Shown one piece after another: positions 19,854 to 30,600 of a stretch of 64,000 bases of DNA (position 1 is its first letter; each line of letters begins with the position of its first letter). The stretch spans positions 1 through 64,000 of the forward strand of contig DATIYQ010000181.1 of NCBI GenBank assembly GCA_035517515.1, read 5' to 3'. Origin of the DNA: JOPF136 sp035517515. GTDB taxonomy: Bacteria; Acidobacteriota; Terriglobia; Acidiferrales; UBA7541. The position numbers and the translations under genes were made by a program. Below the pieces are notes generated by a model. That model did no database searches. It had not been told where the DNA came from and saw only the letters and a program-made list of their open reading frames with translations.

Positions 19854-19882
19854 GGAACAAGTTGAGGGTAACCGGTGTCTAA
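19854..19882 (+). promoter_or_regulatory. Candidate ECF-type promoter upstream of the sigma gene
   Basis: GGAACAA (19854-19860), 17-nt spacer, TCTAA (19878-19882). This resembles the GGAAC / TC-rich promoter read by ECF sigma factors and would give autoregulation. It overlaps the annotated GTG start, so it is only compatible with the downstream ATG start at 19980. Weak evidence. Confidence 0.3.
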
Positions 19883-20633
19883 CTCTAAGCAGAGTCACTT
19901 CGCGCTGCCGCCCGCAGGCGCGGTATCGGGCCCCGGGAGCGGCGCGCGAGCCGGCGAGACCGGAGAGGACCCATCCCGGATGGGCGAAATGGCGCAGGCG
20001 CTCGCCTGGGGGCGCAATGAACTCGAAGTCGTCCAGGAGCTGCAGGCCGGCTCCACGGAGGCGTTCGACGCGCTGATCCAGCGCTATCACGCGCCCGTCT
20101 TCCGCCTGCTCTCCCAGATGCTGGGCAACTCCGCAGACGCAGCGGACGCCACTCAGGAAGTGTTTCTCAAAGCGTTTCGCGGGATTCGCGGCTTCCGCTG
20201 CAGCAGTTCGCTGAAGACCTGGCTGTATCGCATCGCCGTCCGGGAAGCCTTGAACCGCCGCCGATGGTGGCACCGTCATCAGTCCCGCGAGTCCTCCTAT
20301 GACGACACGGAAAAGGGTTGCGGCCACGCCCTGGTCGCCGCACAGGAGCCCAGCCCCTATGACCGCTGCGCCGCGCGGGAAGCGCGCGAGGCCGTGCACC
20401 GGGCCCTGGCCATGCTGCCGGAGGCGTTTCGCAACGCCGTGGTCTTGCGAGATATCGAAGACCTCTCCTACGAAGAAGTGGCCGAAGTTTTGGACGTATC
20501 CATCGGCACGGTCAAGTCGCGCATCCTGCGCGGCCGGCGGGCCTTGCGTGAATTGCTCGATCCCGAACGGACTCCGGCCGCTGCGCCGCAGACCGGGCGC
20601 CTGGCGCGGGAGATGGCAGGAGGTGAATCATGA
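19875..20633 (+). CDS. ECF-family RNA polymerase sigma factor
   Basis: 252 residues from GTG 19875; ATG 19980 would give 217, closer to the family norm, so the start is uncertain. Sigma region 2 (about 60-130) has AFDALIQRYHAPVFRLL, the core-binding DAADATQEVFLKAFRGI and the -10-recognising TWLYRIAVREALNRRR. Region 4 (about 178-228) has LPEAFRNAVVLRDIEDLSYE and EVLDVSIGTVKSRILRGRR, a helix-turn-helix that binds the -35. The next gene, overlapping by ATGA, is its cognate zinc-finger anti-sigma factor, so activity is controlled by release from the membrane. Confidence 0.93.
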   Translation: MSNSKQSHFALPPAGAVSGPGSGARAGETGEDPSRMGEMAQALAWGRNELEVVQELQAGSTEAFDALIQRYHAPVFRLLSQMLGNSADAADATQEVFLKAFRGIRGFRCSSSLKTWLYRIAVREALNRRRWWHRHQSRESSYDDTEKGCGHALVAAQEPSPYDRCAAREAREAVHRALAMLPEAFRNAVVLRDIEDLSYEEVAEVLDVSIGTVKSRILRGRRALRELLDPERTPAAAPQTGRLAREMAGGES

Positions 20634-21322
20634 CCTGCCGCACGATTCGCAAAAAGCTTCCGGGTTATCTGGACGGAGCCCTTTCCGCCTCGGAGCATGC
20701 CGCGCTCTCCCGCCATCTTCCCGGTTGTGAGGAATGTCGCGGCATTTTGCAGGACTACACGCGGATGGCCGGTCTCTTGGCGAGGACGGAGTCTGCCGGC
20801 GTTCCCGCGGATCTCGCGCTGCGCATCCGTCTGGCGGTGGCGGCGGCGCGACGGGATACCTGGCTGGCGCGCATGCGCCGCGCCGCCCGGCGCATGCTGG
20901 AGGACATTCTGGAGCCTTTGGCTGTTCCCGCCACCGGTGGAGTGGCCATGTCCCTGCTCATTTATGCCTTCGTTCTGCACAGCCTGCTGTTGGGAGTACC
21001 TGTGGGCGCCGTTCCTAACGACCAGCCCACCCAGTTGTTCCGGCCCGCGCGCCTGCAGACGCTTTCTGCGGTTCCCGCGATGGCCGCCGGCCCGTTCGTT
21101 CCGGCGCTCGGCCCCGAGGTGGGTCCGGTGGAGTTCACCATCAACGAGCACGGCCAGGCGGTCAGCTATCAGGTGCTGTACGGCACTCCGGACCGCGCCA
21201 CGCTCCGCCAACTGGATCATTTGCTGCTCTTCTCTCAATTCCAGCCGCAGTTGAGTTTTGGCCAGCCCATCTCCGGCGGCCGCGTAGTGGTGCAGTTCGA
21301 CGAGCTGCAAGTCCGCGACTAG
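20630..21322 (+). CDS. Membrane anti-sigma factor with zinc finger and TonB-C-like domain
   Basis: 230 residues, overlapping the sigma gene by 4 nt. Residues 1-40 form a zf-HC2 anti-sigma domain (Cys3, His29, Cys33, Cys36 in HLPGCEEC). A single membrane helix lies at about 103-125, placing the sigma-binding part in the cytoplasm. The outer part (166-226) has VEFTINEHGQ and FQPQLSFGQPISGGRVVVQF, a spacing that resembles the C-terminal domain of TonB-type energy transducers. That resemblance is my inference. It probably holds the ECF factor inactive until an envelope signal is sensed. Confidence 0.85.
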   Translation: MTCRTIRKKLPGYLDGALSASEHAALSRHLPGCEECRGILQDYTRMAGLLARTESAGVPADLALRIRLAVAAARRDTWLARMRRAARRMLEDILEPLAVPATGGVAMSLLIYAFVLHSLLLGVPVGAVPNDQPTQLFRPARLQTLSAVPAMAAGPFVPALGPEVGPVEFTINEHGQAVSYQVLYGTPDRATLRQLDHLLLFSQFQPQLSFGQPISGGRVVVQFDELQVRD

Positions 21323-21448
21323 CGCAAACCTTGCTTTGCGCGGGCCGCGGGAGGGGCGGCACTCATCTTGGTTTCTCCTGGCCTGCCTTGACTCACCGTC
21401 AGCCGCCCGTTAGATTGAACGGGCCGGCCTGGAATCAGCGCATGGCGC

Positions 21449-23119
21449 GTGTGGCCGCGCAGTCTGGCAATCGCTCAGGGAGAACGTCTCATCCTTCGAC
21501 CAAGCTCGCTCTTCTGGGTTTTGACCGGCATCCTGCTGTGCGCGTGGCCCGGCGAGGCGCAGCAACCTCCGCCGGTTCCCCAGGTGGAGGCGGTTTCTCC
21601 CGTCTCCGTGGAGCAAAGCCCCCAGCTTTTCGCGGCCATCTGTGCCGCTTATGCGGGGGGCTTTCCCGTGGACCCTCCGGAGAATCAGGCCTCGCTTCGA
21701 ATCGCCGTGCTCCGCGAGCTGGATCGCCGCGGAGCGTTTTCTACTTCTCCCGGTCCGGCACTCGGCGCTCTCCGGGAGTTTTATCGCCGGCATGAGTCGG
21801 CCGACCGGGGCGCCACGCTGGCCCGATACGTTTCCTACGGGTTGGTGGCGGGTCCGCCTCCGCGTTTCGCGCTCGCGCAGCCCACGGAAGACGTGCCTCC
21901 CGACGCGATGGCGCTGGAGGGTTTCAGCGAAATTCTGGCAGCCTGGTTCCAGGAGGAGCACCTCGAGGAGCTCTACCAGCGCGCCAAGCCCGCCTATGAG
22001 AGGCAGGCGCGCGAGCTCGCGCGCACGCTCGGCCAAATCACCCTGCTGGAGACGGGCTACATCCGGGAAATTCTGTCACCATCGCTCAGTCGAACGTTCA
22101 GGGTGTATGCCGAGCCGCTGGTCGGCGCGCGGAGCAACTTCCGCAACTATGGCGGCAGTTTTTTGCTGGTGGTGGATCCCCAGCGCGATTCGGCGCCAGA
22201 GGCCATCCGCCACGCCCTGCTGCATTTCCTGCTCGATGGCGTGGCCATGACCCACCGTCCTCCCCTGGAAGGCCGCAAGGCCCTGCTGGATGTGGTGGCG
22301 AGGGCGCCCCGCCTGCCCATTGAGTATCGCGAGGATATCGTGGCCCTGGCGGATGAATGCCTGGTCAAGGCAGTGGAACTGCGCATTCAAAAGCTCCCGA
22401 AAGAACGGGCTCAGGCCGCGCTGGACGCCGCGGAGGCCGATGGCTTTGTCCTGATTCGTCCCATGTACGCCAGCCTGGAGACCTACGAAAAAGGCGAAGA
22501 CAAGCTCAGCGTGTTTTACGCGGCGTACATTCAGAAAATCAATCTGGTTGCGGAAGCCAAGCGCCTGGCCAGCGTAAAGTTTGCCGCGCTGGAGGAGCCT
22601 CCCGCCGCCGAAACGGCGATGACTGCTGAGCCGCAACCCGCGCCGCTCAGCGAACTGGACCAATGGCTCATTACGGGCGAAGGACAATTGGCCGAGAAAA
22701 ACACCAAAGCCGCCCGGGCCACCTTTGAGCGCATCCTCGAAAAATATCCCAATCTTCCGCGCGCGCAGTATGGCCTGGCGGTGTGTGTGATCGTGGATGG
22801 AGAAGAGGACCGCGGCAAGGCGCTGCTGGAACAGGTGGTCTCCGAACTCACCCAGCCGGGGAGCGCCCCAGCCTCCCGCGGTACCACTTTGGCCGGCGCG
22901 CCGGGGCCCGCGCTCCCGGCTTCCGCGCGCGATGATCCGCAGACCCTCGCCTGGGCCCACATCTGGCTCGGCCGCATTTACGACCAGCGAGGACTTCACG
23001 ACACGGCGGGAGTAGAATACAGGGCGGCTCTTGCGGTGAAGGGCGCGCCTCAGCCGGTACTCGACGCCGCGCAGCGCGGGTTGGCCGAAGAGAAATCCCG
23101 GAAAGGCTCCCGTCCCTAG
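21449..23119 (+). CDS. Secreted TPR-containing hypothetical protein
   Basis: 556 residues from GTG 21449. A hydrophobic stretch (SLFWVLTGILLCAWPGEAQ, about 20-38) looks like a signal peptide, with cleavage near GEAQQ. The middle part (40-370) is mostly helical without a family I can name; EAIRHALLHFLLDGVAM could be a metal-binding-like helix but lacks a full HExxH. Residues about 400-555 contain tetratricopeptide-like repeats (AKAARATFERILEKYPNLPR, AHIWLGRIYDQRGLHDTA). It is followed 61 nt later by another TPR protein, suggesting a shared role in the envelope. Function unknown. Confidence 0.75.
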   Translation: MWPRSLAIAQGERLILRPSSLFWVLTGILLCAWPGEAQQPPPVPQVEAVSPVSVEQSPQLFAAICAAYAGGFPVDPPENQASLRIAVLRELDRRGAFSTSPGPALGALREFYRRHESADRGATLARYVSYGLVAGPPPRFALAQPTEDVPPDAMALEGFSEILAAWFQEEHLEELYQRAKPAYERQARELARTLGQITLLETGYIREILSPSLSRTFRVYAEPLVGARSNFRNYGGSFLLVVDPQRDSAPEAIRHALLHFLLDGVAMTHRPPLEGRKALLDVVARAPRLPIEYREDIVALADECLVKAVELRIQKLPKERAQAALDAAEADGFVLIRPMYASLETYEKGEDKLSVFYAAYIQKINLVAEAKRLASVKFAALEEPPAAETAMTAEPQPAPLSELDQWLITGEGQLAEKNTKAARATFERILEKYPNLPRAQYGLAVCVIVDGEEDRGKALLEQVVSELTQPGSAPASRGTTLAGAPGPALPASARDDPQTLAWAHIWLGRIYDQRGLHDTAGVEYRAALAVKGAPQPVLDAAQRGLAEEKSRKGSRP

Positions 23120-23180
23120 CCGCGCCGGAGCCAGGCTCAGGGAATTCTCTGCACGAAATCTTGTATTTGGGGAGCATTCC

Positions 23181-24089
23181 ATGCGCAATCGAAGGATTCT
23201 TCTCCGAGAGGCCACAGCCATGGCTTCCGCGCTGGGCATGGCGGTAGTATTGATGGCGGCTCTTGTGGCAAAGGCCGGGCCTGGGCCCCAGCAAAAGCCG
23301 CCGGCCTCCGCATCGCAGCCGTCTGTCGCTCCCCAGGCACAGCCTCAGCCAGCCCCTGCCCCCCAGCCGGTGGGGACGCCGGAACCGCCACCGGTGAGCA
23401 AGGAGGAAGCCGACGCGTTTCAGGCATTCACCCAATTACAGAATCAGGATGGCCCGCAAATCATCTCGCAGGGCCAGGCGTTTCTCGGCAAGTACGCGCT
23501 CAGCACGTATCGTCCGGTGGTGTACGCGAAGGTGGTTGTTGCCTACCTCAACGCAGGCCAGTTGGAGAAGCTGGCCTCCACCGGGCAGGCGGCTCTCGCT
23601 GAGGACCCCAATAACCTGCCGGTGCTTGCGATGATGGCCGCCACTCTCCCGCGGATTAACCCGCAGGGGTTGGATGCCGCGCAGCGCCTGGACCTGGCGG
23701 AACGATGTGCCCGCCGCGCCCTGCAGCTGGGTTCGGCCATGACCAAACCGGAAGGATTGCAGCAGGAGCAATTCGAACGCGCCAGGGATGAACAGCTGGG
23801 AATGGCGCACTCCGGACTCGGGATCGTTTATTACCGCCGAGGAGATACCGCCGCTTCCGTTTCCGAGCTGGACTTGGCCACCAAATTGGACCCCGCGCAC
23901 GATCCCATCGATTTTTATCTTCTCGGTGATGGGCAAATGAAACTGAAAAAGTACCCGGAGGCCGCCACCGCGTTTGACCATTGCGCCCGGGCACAGTGGA
24001 GCAGCGATTGGCAGGAGCGCTGCAGGGTGGCCCAGGCGGCTGCGGAAAAGGCTGCGGCCGGGCCGCCATCGCGCGGCGCGAAGCCCTAA
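23181..24089 (+). CDS. Secreted TPR hypothetical protein
   Basis: 302 residues. N-terminal signal or anchor (MASALGMAVVLMAALVAKAG), a Pro/Gln-rich stretch (35-70), then TPR-like helices: YAKVVVAYLNAGQLEKLAST, GLGIVYYRRGDTAASVSELD and YLLGDGQMKLKKYPEAATAF. Probably a periplasmic scaffold for protein interaction. The start is the ATG after a GGGGAGCATTCC stretch. The next gene, RNase III, begins 17 nt after the stop. Confidence 0.75.
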   Translation: MRNRRILLREATAMASALGMAVVLMAALVAKAGPGPQQKPPASASQPSVAPQAQPQPAPAPQPVGTPEPPPVSKEEADAFQAFTQLQNQDGPQIISQGQAFLGKYALSTYRPVVYAKVVVAYLNAGQLEKLASTGQAALAEDPNNLPVLAMMAATLPRINPQGLDAAQRLDLAERCARRALQLGSAMTKPEGLQQEQFERARDEQLGMAHSGLGIVYYRRGDTAASVSELDLATKLDPAHDPIDFYLLGDGQMKLKKYPEAATAFDHCARAQWSSDWQERCRVAQAAAEKAAAGPPSRGAKP

Positions 24090-24106
24090 GTCCAGCGCTC
24101 CCGTCC

Positions 24107-24838
24107 ATGCTCCCCGCCGACCGCGAGCAACTGGAAACGATTCTGGGACGCCGCTTTACCAACCCTGCCTGGCTCGAGCTGGCCGTCACCCATAGTTCGC
24201 GGCAGAACGCGGCGGAGCAGCGCGGCGCGAGTTCCGCGGAATCCAATGAACGGCTGGAGATGCTGGGAGACGCCGTGCTCGGCCTGGTGATCACGGACCA
24301 GCTCACCGCCGTATTTCCGGACTGGAGCCTGGGGCGCCTGAATCGCGCTAAAGCGTATCTGGTGAGCGCCCGCTCACTCGCCGTGGTTGCCCGCCGGCTG
24401 GAGCTGGGACGCTTTCTGCAGCTCGGACCCGGTGAAGATCGCACCGGCGGCCGCGAGAAAATGAATTTGCTCGCCGATGCCTACGAAGCGGTGGTGGCCG
24501 CGGTCTTTCGCGATGCGGGGCTGGAGGGCGCACGCTCATTTGTGCTGCATACGCTTTGGGAACCGGCTCTGGAGGCCGGCACCGGTTTGCTGGGCCAGCC
24601 GGACGCCAAGAGCGCCCTGCAAGAGCAACTTCGCAGCAGGCATCTGGATGCGGCGTCGTATCGGCTGATCAGCTCCTCTGGCCCTGAGCACCGCCGCACG
24701 TTTCGCGTTGAAGTGCTGGTGGGCGGGCGCCCGCTGGCGGCGGCGGAAGGCCACACCAAGAAGCAGGCGGAGTTGGAAGCGGCCCGCCTTGGGCTTTCTG
24801 AGCTGGAACTGCGGCCGCCAGACCGAGTGAGGGAGTGA
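24107..24838 (+). CDS. rnc: Ribonuclease III
   Basis: 243-residue double-strand-specific endoribonuclease that processes rRNA precursors and structured mRNAs. Start taken at ATG 24107, as the frame upstream overlaps the TPR gene. The signature NERLEMLGDAVLGL supplies catalytic acidic residues Glu48, Glu51 and Asp55; a second acidic pair is in LLADAYEAVVAAVF. The C-terminal dsRNA-binding domain (about 165-235) has DAKSALQEQL and GHTKKQAELEAARLGL. Length is normal. The stop overlaps the signal peptidase start by GTGA, giving a coupled rnc-lepB unit, a common arrangement. Confidence 0.95.
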   Translation: MLPADREQLETILGRRFTNPAWLELAVTHSSRQNAAEQRGASSAESNERLEMLGDAVLGLVITDQLTAVFPDWSLGRLNRAKAYLVSARSLAVVARRLELGRFLQLGPGEDRTGGREKMNLLADAYEAVVAAVFRDAGLEGARSFVLHTLWEPALEAGTGLLGQPDAKSALQEQLRSRHLDAASYRLISSSGPEHRRTFRVEVLVGGRPLAAAEGHTKKQAELEAARLGLSELELRPPDRVRE

Positions 24839-25650
24839 GGCGCCGCCGAATGGCACAAACTTCCGCCCCCGCCACCACGGCTCCGGCCCAGTCCCGCCCG
24901 GCGCCGGCACCCTCGGTGGTGCTCGAGTATGCGGAATCGCTGCTGGTCACGGTCATCCTCGCGCTGTTTTTCACCAGCTTTATCGTGCAAGCCTACCGCA
25001 TTCCCACGCCCTCCATGGAGCCCACGCTTTTTGTCGGCGACTACCTGCTGGTGAACAAATTCATCTTTGGCGGCTCGGGGCGATGGTACGAGGCGGTGCT
25101 GCCCTACCGGCCCGTCCGCCGCGGCGACATTATTGTCTTCAAGTTTCCCTTCGCGGATCACTCCAACTATGTAAAACGCGCCATCGGGCTTCCCGGGGAT
25201 CGCCTGCGCATTGTGGACCAGCTCGTTTACATCAACGGCCGCTTGCTCAGCGAGCCATATGCTTTCCGTCCTCCCGGAGTCTCTGAGCCCTATGGCGACA
25301 ATTTCCCGCCGGCTCCGGGCCCCAACTCCTACATCCCCGCCAGCATGGTGCAGAAGGAATGGCGCGCCGAAATGTTCCAGCACATCCACAACGGTGAGAT
25401 CCTCATTCCTGCGCACAAGTATTTCGCCATGGGCGACAATCGCGAGCGCAGCTGGGACAGCCGGTATTGGGGCTTTGTGGATCAGGATGCCATCATGGGC
25501 CGGCCCATGCTCATCTACTGGTCGGTGGAGACTCCCGGGGAAGGCCCCACAGACGTCACGGCTTCCGGCAACGAAACCGGCCTGGTGGATCTGCTGCTCC
25601 ATCTTCCCACCCGCACGCGCTGGAGCCGTATGTTCCACCTTGTCCACTGA
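24835..25650 (+). CDS. lepB: Signal peptidase I
   Basis: 271 residues from GTG 24835 (ATG 24850 is an alternative with 266). Cleaves signal peptides of exported proteins at the outer face of the inner membrane. One N-terminal membrane helix (about 31-50), then the catalytic Ser60 in RIPTPSMEPTL and the general base Lys114 in NYVKRAIGLPGD. Box D/E motifs follow in FAMGDNRERSWDSRYWGFV. A Pro/Ala-rich cytoplasmic tail precedes the helix. Translationally coupled to rnc; the AsmA-like gene follows after 12 nt and is probably in the same operon. Confidence 0.95.
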   Translation: MRRRRMAQTSAPATTAPAQSRPAPAPSVVLEYAESLLVTVILALFFTSFIVQAYRIPTPSMEPTLFVGDYLLVNKFIFGGSGRWYEAVLPYRPVRRGDIIVFKFPFADHSNYVKRAIGLPGDRLRIVDQLVYINGRLLSEPYAFRPPGVSEPYGDNFPPAPGPNSYIPASMVQKEWRAEMFQHIHNGEILIPAHKYFAMGDNRERSWDSRYWGFVDQDAIMGRPMLIYWSVETPGEGPTDVTASGNETGLVDLLLHLPTRTRWSRMFHLVH

Positions 25651-25662
25651 GCCTGCCGCGAA

Positions 25663-28272
25663 ATGCCTCGCAGCAGATTTCGTTTGCGCACACTGGCGGT
25701 CGTGGTGGCCGTGCTCGCCGCGGGGCGCGCGGCACTCACCCTTGCGCTGCTTCTTCCCGTGGCCCATCGCGCCCTGCGTGCCGGGCTCGAGCGGACCATC
25801 GGCCGGCCGGTAGAGGTCAGCCGCTTCGACTTCAGCTTCTGGAATGGCCCGCGACTTCAGGCGTTTTACGTGACCGTAGGGGAGGACCCGGAGTTTGGTT
25901 CTGAATTTCTGCTGCGCGCCGACCGCCTGGAGGCCGGTCCAGACTGGCCCGCCTTGCTGAGAGGCCGGCTGGTATTGTCCCGCCTCTGGCTGCAGCGTCC
26001 CAGCCTCAACCTGGTGCTCGCGCCTTCCGGCCGCTGGAACTACCAAGTCTGGGCGGCGGCGCGGGGTGTATGGGCGCCCGGCTCCGGCGCCGTTTCCTTG
26101 GCGCCCTTTCGTCTGGAGGGCCTCTCCGTGAGCGACGGCCGCATCAATTTCAAGCGCGGGCCGGACAAGCTGTCGTTCGCCCTGGTGAATGTAAACGGAA
26201 GTATCGCCGCGGATTCCGCGGGCAGCTGGCAGATCGCGCTCCGCGCGCAGCCCTTTCGTGCCGGGGTCACGCTCCAGGATGCCGGAGAGTTCAGACTGCA
26301 GGGTCAATTCCCGGTTTCCGGAGCGTCCGCCGGTTCGCCGCCCCCTGTTGAGCTTTCCGCGCAATGGCAAAGGGCCTCACTGCCGGACGCCTTGCGGCTG
26401 ATCCTGGGCCGCGACTTCGGGGTGCGCGGCAGAATGGAATCCGCGATCACCTTTCGCGCGCCGCACCCGCTAACGGTATCCCAGGGAGAAGGCGAGGCGC
26501 CCTCCGCGGACACGCGCGCCCCGGCCGCCCATTCACGTATCTCCGATCCGTGGTGGAGTGTTTCGGGGGTGCTGCGTCTCGCGGAGGTGCACCGCTGGGA
26601 CCTTTCCCTCGGGCCGGGATTGCCTGCCTTGAATCTTTCTGTGGACGGAGTCGGTTCCGCGGACCGCCGGCTCTGGGAATTCACCAACATCCATCTGGAT
26701 GCGCCGCGCTCCAATCTCCGCGGCCAGGCCTTTTTTGACCGGGCGGACCGGAGCCGGGCTTCTCTGCGACTGGTGACCGCTAGCATTCGTCTCGACGACC
26801 TGCTGGCCTGGTACCGCGCCTTTCATCCCGGGGTGGACCCTGGAACCGCTTTGGAGGGATACGCGGGAGCGGACGTTGAGCTTCAGTCCTGGCCGCCTTC
26901 CGTGGTTCGCGCGGCGCTGGTGACCACCGGCGCGCGACTCACCCTGCCGCGCGCGGGCGGAAATCTGGTATTGCATCGCGCCGTTCTGGAGGCGGATCGC
27001 TCCGGTGCGCGGCTGAACGAGACCACGCTGGGCCTGGAAAGCGGCGACGAGCCCGGCATCCGGATCTCCGCGCGCATGAACTGGGCCCCCGGTCTGCCGT
27101 TTTCCGCGCGCCTCACGGGTTCCACGGAGCACGTTGCCGCGCTCTCCACGGCCTCTGCCGCCCTGGGTCTTTCGTCTCCCGCGCGGCCGCTCCAGGTGGC
27201 CGGTTCGGCCAGCCTGCGCCTGAATTTCAGCGGCTCCGCGCGGCCCTGGCAAGTCTCCACGACGGGAACGCTGAGTCTCCAGGATGCCCGCTTCTCCGGC
27301 GGACTCCTGCGCAGTCAGCTCACTGTCGGCAAGGCGCGGCTCGATCTTCTTCCCGATCGGCGCCGGCTCCAGATCGCGGCAGCCACGGCGTTTGGCGGCA
27401 CTTGGAGCGGAACGCTCGAGGCTCCTTCCTTCGCCGGCCCCTGGGAGTTCCGCCTGGCCGTGGACCACTGGAATCCGGTGCTGTTGCTGCGCGGATTTTC
27501 GAGCCAGGCGCTGGAGGACTCCAGCTTGCTCGCGCGCATTCTTCCGGCGCAGGCCGCCGCCACCGTGGCCCGGGAGGAGCCGCCGTGGCCGGGGTGGTTG
27601 CGCGGCGAGGGGGCCATCTCCGCCGGAACGCTGGCCGTGGGCCGTCTGGAGTTCGAGCGGTTGAAGGGCCACCTCAGCATTTCCCAGCGCGTGCTCGAAC
27701 TCGAAGCCGCGGAAGCCACCCTCGCCGGCGGCCGCGTGCGTGGGGAGGCCCGGGCCGATTTTGGAGAGGTGCCGCGCTACGCCGTTCGCGCGGAGTTTGA
27801 CGGCATCAATGTGGCCGCGCTCGCAGCGCTAACGGTTTCCAGCCGGCAATGTTGCACAGGGACGGGCTCCGGACAATTGGAGCTGGACGCTTCGGGGTGG
27901 AATCGCGACGCCCTGCTCGCCAGCCTGAAGGGCAAGGGAAACGCCCGCGTGCGCAGCAGTGCGCTGCTGACTTTGGATCTTCCGGATTCACTCGCCGGTA
28001 GAAAGGTCGTGCCGGGGCATACAGCGCTGGGTGAAATCTCCGGCGAATTCTCTTTCGCCAATCGCCATGCCTGGCTGGACCATCTGCTGCTGGAACTGCC
28101 TGCGGGCCGGGTGGAAGCCACGGGGAATGTGGACTTTCACGGACAGCTCGATGTGCGGCTCTCTGCCACTCTCGCGGACAGCAAGGCACAGTCTTCGCGC
28201 ACGCCGCGCATCCAGCTGCAGGGCACGCTGGCCTCTCCGCAGCTCGTGCCGGCCGCAAACACTTCTCCCTGA
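25663..28272 (+). CDS. AsmA-family envelope protein
   Basis: 869 residues with one N-terminal membrane helix (about 10-32), then a long beta-rich periplasmic body. Family-like features: LERTIGRPVEVSRFDFSFWN at the start (the AsmA N-terminal pattern of a first membrane-proximal strand), repeated WNYQVW/FRLEGLSVSDGRINF units, and a C-terminal block with GEISGEFSFANRHAWLDHLLL and GQLDVRLSATL. AsmA-like proteins are thought to form hydrophobic grooves for phospholipid transport between membranes; that role is inferred. A weak stem-loop (28271-28289) follows the stop before the convergent uvrB. Confidence 0.82.
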   Translation: MPRSRFRLRTLAVVVAVLAAGRAALTLALLLPVAHRALRAGLERTIGRPVEVSRFDFSFWNGPRLQAFYVTVGEDPEFGSEFLLRADRLEAGPDWPALLRGRLVLSRLWLQRPSLNLVLAPSGRWNYQVWAAARGVWAPGSGAVSLAPFRLEGLSVSDGRINFKRGPDKLSFALVNVNGSIAADSAGSWQIALRAQPFRAGVTLQDAGEFRLQGQFPVSGASAGSPPPVELSAQWQRASLPDALRLILGRDFGVRGRMESAITFRAPHPLTVSQGEGEAPSADTRAPAAHSRISDPWWSVSGVLRLAEVHRWDLSLGPGLPALNLSVDGVGSADRRLWEFTNIHLDAPRSNLRGQAFFDRADRSRASLRLVTASIRLDDLLAWYRAFHPGVDPGTALEGYAGADVELQSWPPSVVRAALVTTGARLTLPRAGGNLVLHRAVLEADRSGARLNETTLGLESGDEPGIRISARMNWAPGLPFSARLTGSTEHVAALSTASAALGLSSPARPLQVAGSASLRLNFSGSARPWQVSTTGTLSLQDARFSGGLLRSQLTVGKARLDLLPDRRRLQIAAATAFGGTWSGTLEAPSFAGPWEFRLAVDHWNPVLLLRGFSSQALEDSSLLARILPAQAAATVAREEPPWPGWLRGEGAISAGTLAVGRLEFERLKGHLSISQRVLELEAAEATLAGGRVRGEARADFGEVPRYAVRAEFDGINVAALAALTVSSRQCCTGTGSGQLELDASGWNRDALLASLKGKGNARVRSSALLTLDLPDSLAGRKVVPGHTALGEISGEFSFANRHAWLDHLLLELPAGRVEATGNVDFHGQLDVRLSATLADSKAQSSRTPRIQLQGTLASPQLVPAANTSP

Positions 28273-28395
28273 GCCACAACGAGCGGCTCCTCGGGAAGAA
28301 AGACGGCGCATACACTGAAAGCCGCGTGCTTTTTTCCCAATCCAAGGTGTTTGGCTGGAGTGAGCAGGGCTCAATCGCGCCAGTCGCTTCGCAGA

Positions 28396-30567
<2,172 letters not shown>

Positions 30568-30600
30568 GGCCTCAGGGCGGCGCGGCGCCGCGCGCGCGCA

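Noticed and set aside
24481..26370. 629-codon minus frame over rnc, lepB and the AsmA-like gene
   Set aside because: Overlaps three genes with strong family motifs on plus.
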